DNA from: Parafilimonas sp.
Lineage (GTDB): Bacteria; Bacteroidota; Bacteroidia; Chitinophagales; Chitinophagaceae
Assembly: GCA_023251275.1 (NCBI GenBank)
Contig: JAHEZC010000092.1
Span: 1-8,037 of the forward strand
Length of the DNA: 8,037 nt
Reading direction: 5' to 3'
The notes beneath the pieces were generated by a model that was given only the letters and a program-made list of their open reading frames with translations, made no database searches and had not been told where the DNA came from. The translations under genes and the position numbers were made by a program. Shown piece by piece: positions 5,907 to 8,037 of this stretch (position 1 is its first letter; each line of letters begins with the position of its first letter).

Positions 5907-6086
5907 ATGCCGGTCGAAATAAGGGAATTGCAGATAAATGTTACCGTAAATCAGCAGGGCGGAGCACCTGCAGCATCTTCGGCCGGGAGTGCGTCTGCTG
6001 ATGCAAATGAAGATGAAAAAAAAGCCATCATCAACCAATGTATAGAGCAGGTAATGGAAATATTCAATAACAAAAAAGAAAGATAA
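5907..6086 (+). CDS. DUF5908 family small eCIS protein (59 aa)
   Basis: A 59-residue frame from ATG 5907 to TAA 6084-6086. The opening MPVEIRELQINVTVN matches the conserved MP-[IV]-EIREL start of the DUF5908 family, known as small proteins encoded within contractile injection loci. The middle (16-36) is a low-complexity Gln/Gly/Ala/Ser linker, and the C-terminal DEKKAIINQCIEQVMEIFNN (36-55) looks like one amphipathic helix with a Cys at 46. Size and location between tube and LysM adaptor match Afp6/Pvc6. Its molecular job is not known to me; a linker or chaperone at the tube-baseplate junction is a guess. It starts 3 nt after the second tube gene and ends 1 nt before the adaptor gene, so all three are surely cotranscribed. 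Confidence 0.85.
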   Translation: MPVEIRELQINVTVNQQGGAPAASSAGSASADANEDEKKAIINQCIEQVMEIFNNKKER

Positions 6087-6087
6087 T

Positions 6088-6819
6088 ATGCCGTCCATAC
6101 CGGATACATCTTCGGGAAAAGGTGAACTCAGGAAGTTAAAAATTTATGCATACACCAATGTGGATGTGGCAGACAATCATCTTGCTTCCATCCCCGGTGT
6201 TGATAATCCTTACACAGCGCTAATCAACCCGGAAACGTACTCAGTCGAGATAAAATATGAATTTGAAAAAGCCCAGGGGCAGGGAAGCACGGGCGGCCAC
6301 CAGCAGTTTAAAGTCAAGCTTCCTGAAGAAATGTCTTTTGAATTTTTATTTGATAATACAGGTATCATAGATGGAAAACCAACAGAAAATATTGCGACTG
6401 AAATTGAAAACTTTAAAAAGTTTTTGATGGATTACGATGGCAATTCGCACCAGCCTCGTTTTTTCAAATTTGTTTGGGGTACCGATTTATTTAAAGGAAG
6501 ATGTTCGGCATTAAATATTAATTACAAATTGTTCAATCCTGATGGCTCACCGATCAGGGCAATATGCAAAGTTTCGCTGAAACAGGCTACAGATGAGGAG
6601 TTGAGGGTAATACAGCAAAACGATCATTCACCTGACCTTACCCATTACAGGGTAATACAAAAAGGTGATACGCTTCCGCTGATGTGTTATAAAATTTACG
6701 GTGATCCATCATATTACCTGCAGGTGGCGCAGGTAAACAAATTGCAAAACTTTCGCAACCTTGAAACAGGAAGTGAAATTTTTTTTCCTCCCATTGATAA
6801 AACAAAACCCTCTGCCTGA
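6088..6819 (+). CDS. LysM-domain tube/baseplate adaptor protein (Afp7/Pvc7-like, 243 aa)
   Basis: Counterpart of T4 gp53 and Afp7/Pvc7-type proteins that join the tube to the baseplate hub. Residues about 14-170 form the contractile-injection tube-protein domain, with LRKLKIYAY (14-22), NPETYSVEIKYEFEKAQGQG (47-66), KVKLPEEMSFEFLFDNTGII (75-94), and FVWGTDLFKGRCSALNINYK (128-147). A C-terminal LysM module at about 186-236 (HYRVIQKGDTLPLMCYKIYG, then VAQVNKLQNFRNLETGSEIF) has the expected Y-x-V-x-x-G-D-T-L opening. In phage tails such LysM folds act as structural joints rather than as peptidoglycan binders. No signal peptide is present. The start ATG follows the DUF5908 stop by 1 nt, and its own TGA overlaps the next ATG by one base (TGATG at 6817-6821), favouring coupled translation with the spike. 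Confidence 0.93.
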   Translation: MPSIPDTSSGKGELRKLKIYAYTNVDVADNHLASIPGVDNPYTALINPETYSVEIKYEFEKAQGQGSTGGHQQFKVKLPEEMSFEFLFDNTGIIDGKPTENIATEIENFKKFLMDYDGNSHQPRFFKFVWGTDLFKGRCSALNINYKLFNPDGSPIRAICKVSLKQATDEELRVIQQNDHSPDLTHYRVIQKGDTLPLMCYKIYGDPSYYLQVAQVNKLQNFRNLETGSEIFFPPIDKTKPSA

Positions 6820-8037
6820 TGCCGGAAGAAAGGATGATACCAAGCGATGGCGCAAAATCAGTTGCAACGTTTACCATATTGTCGGGTGGCAATGAAGTAT
6901 CAAAGCAATACCATGTTCTTTCTATAACGGTTAATAAAGAAGTAAACCGGGTTGCATCAGCAACCATCATTTTGATGGATGGAGAAGCATCAGAGCAATC
7001 CTTTCAAATCAGTAACCAGCCTGATTTTGAGCCGGGTAAGGAAATTGAAATAAAAGCGGGTTTCAGCAGCCAGGAGGAAACCATCTTTAAAGGGATAGTT
7101 ATTAAACATGGCATTAAAGTGAGAAAAAATAATTCTGTTTTGGTTATTGATTGTAAAGATAAAGCGGTGAAAATGACCGGCGCCTGCAAAAGCAGTTATC
7201 ATAAAGATGTTAAAGACAGTAATGTAATGGAAGATATGATTGGTAAATATGGATTGGATAAAGATGTAAAGCCAACAACTTACACGCACAAGCAACTCGT
7301 GCAGTATAACAGTACCGATTGGGATTTTATGCTTTGCCGTGCTGATGCAAATGGTATGTTATGTTTTACCGATGACAATAAAGTGAGCATTTCAAAACCT
7401 GAATTTACAGGAGATACAAAACTTACCATACAGTTTGGTGCAACGGTTCATGATCTGGACGCAGAAATAGATGCAAGGTTCCAGTACAAAAGTATTACAG
7501 GCAGCACATGGAATTATACAACACAGGAATTATCAGATACTGCCGAAGCTGAAACAGCACAGGTTCCGGAAGCAGGCAACCTTGATAAAGACACTTTGGC
7601 GGGTGTTATGAATGAAGAAAAATTTACCCTCATCAACAGTGCAAAAATGGAAGACCCAGAAATGCAGGATTGGATAAATGCAATGATGATGAAACACCAG
7701 TTGGCAAAAATACGCGGTCGTGTCCGCACTGATGGCACACCTGCTGTAAAGCCCGGGCAGCTAATCCAACTGAATGGAGCAGGCGAACGTTTTGAAGGAA
7801 AATTGTATGTAACCGGTGTAAGGCATGAAGTGGAAAACGGAACATGGCAAACTGTTTTCCAGTTTGGAATAAACCCTGAATGGTTTGCAGAAACATATCA
7901 TATACAGCAACCATTAGCTGGTGCATTATTGCCTGCGGTAGAAGGTTTACAAATTGGCGTGGTAACACAATTGGAAAGCGACCCCTATGGTGAAGACAGG
8001 ATTCTTGTCCGCATTCCGGTGATCCATAAATCTGATG
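6819..8037 (+). CDS. VgrG/gpD-like spike protein (Afp8/Pvc8-like), N-terminal part, runs off window
   Basis: An open frame from ATG 6819 to the right edge: 406 complete codons plus one base, without a stop. It encodes the central spike hub, the trimer beneath the tube that pierces the target and carries the PAAR-type tip. Residues about 15-360 fit the gpD/VgrG hub fold: TFTILSGG and LSITVNKEVNRVASATIIL (34-52), EPGKEIEIKAGF (71-82) with ETIFKGIVIKHGI (87-99), LVQYNSTDWDFMLCRADANG (160-179), and a C-terminal hub segment KIRGRVRTDGTPAVKPGQLI (297-316) with FEGKLYVTGVRHEVENGTWQ (325-344). From about 378, IGVVTQLESDPYGEDRILVR is the start of the gp5/gpV OB-fold domain. The beta-helical needle and C-terminus lie outside. 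The start overlaps the previous stop by one base. Confidence 0.93.
   Translation, partial: MPEERMIPSDGAKSVATFTILSGGNEVSKQYHVLSITVNKEVNRVASATIILMDGEASEQSFQISNQPDFEPGKEIEIKAGFSSQEETIFKGIVIKHGIKVRKNNSVLVIDCKDKAVKMTGACKSSYHKDVKDSNVMEDMIGKYGLDKDVKPTTYTHKQLVQYNSTDWDFMLCRADANGMLCFTDDNKVSISKPEFTGDTKLTIQFGATVHDLDAEIDARFQYKSITGSTWNYTTQELSDTAEAETAQVPEAGNLDKDTLAGVMNEEKFTLINSAKMEDPEMQDWINAMMMKHQLAKIRGRVRTDGTPAVKPGQLIQLNGAGERFEGKLYVTGVRHEVENGTWQTVFQFGINPEWFAETYHIQQPLAGALLPAVEGLQIGVVTQLESDPYGEDRILVRIPVIHKSD

Noticed and set aside
6186..6236. LysM domain as evidence of a cell-wall hydrolase or secreted peptidoglycan-binding protein
   Set aside because: There is no signal peptide or catalytic domain, and the N-terminal domain and neighbours place it as the tail adaptor; the LysM module is at 6643-6795.
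6638..7968. - strand frames (6638-6970, 6990-7295, 7514-7738, 7633-7968) opposite the LysM and spike genes
   Set aside because: They are shadows of the + strand spike gene, which is open for 406 codons and has clear hub and OB-fold motifs.
1..8037. CRISPR array, tRNA/rRNA gene, insertion sequence or integrase
   Set aside because: I saw no regularly spaced repeats, cloverleaf-like sequence, terminal inverted repeats or transposase/integrase motifs on either strand.

Overview
The window looks like chromosomal DNA from a Bacteroidota bacterium, possibly of the Chitinophagaceae/Sphingobacteriia type. The DNA is AT-rich, start codons are preceded by A/T-rich stretches rather than strong Shine-Dalgarno sites, and the gene families present (DUF4255, DUF5908, LysM-type tube adaptor) are typical of Bacteroidota extracellular contractile injection systems (eCIS). 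The lineage is an inference from style and gene content; there is no rRNA or other marker to confirm it.

All recognisable genes lie on the + strand. Positions 1-350 hold the 3' end of a housekeeping inorganic pyrophosphatase, followed by a probable 50-residue single-span membrane protein (456-608). A gene-free AT-rich stretch (609-881) then carries a degenerate direct-repeat array, a small hairpin and a perfect 7-bp inverted repeat, and probably holds the control region of the next operon.

From 882 to the right edge runs the structural part of a phage-tail-like contractile injection system: DUF4255/Pvc16-N protein (882), a 401-residue protein of unknown function (1482), a large tail sheath (2707), two divergent gp19-type tube proteins (4844 and 5454), a 59-residue DUF5908 protein (5907), a LysM-bearing tube/baseplate adaptor (6088), and the N-terminal 406 residues of a VgrG/gpD-like spike (6819) cut off by the window end. 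Sheath-tube-small protein-LysM-spike is the same order as afp/pvc genes 4-5-6-7-8. The differences from Afp/PVC are that the cap-type DUF4255 gene comes first instead of last, and only one sheath gene is present here.

The genes would work together as a needle: tube rings are stacked on the LysM adaptor and the spike, the sheath polymerises around the tube and contracts to drive it out, and the DUF4255 protein probably terminates the distal end. Genes 882 to 2687 and 5454 to 8037 are packed with gaps of 0-3 nt or 1-base overlaps. The sheath and the two tube genes, whose products are needed in the most copies, each have their own A/T-rich leader. Baseplate, ATPase, tape-measure and any cargo genes are expected beyond the right edge and cannot be seen.
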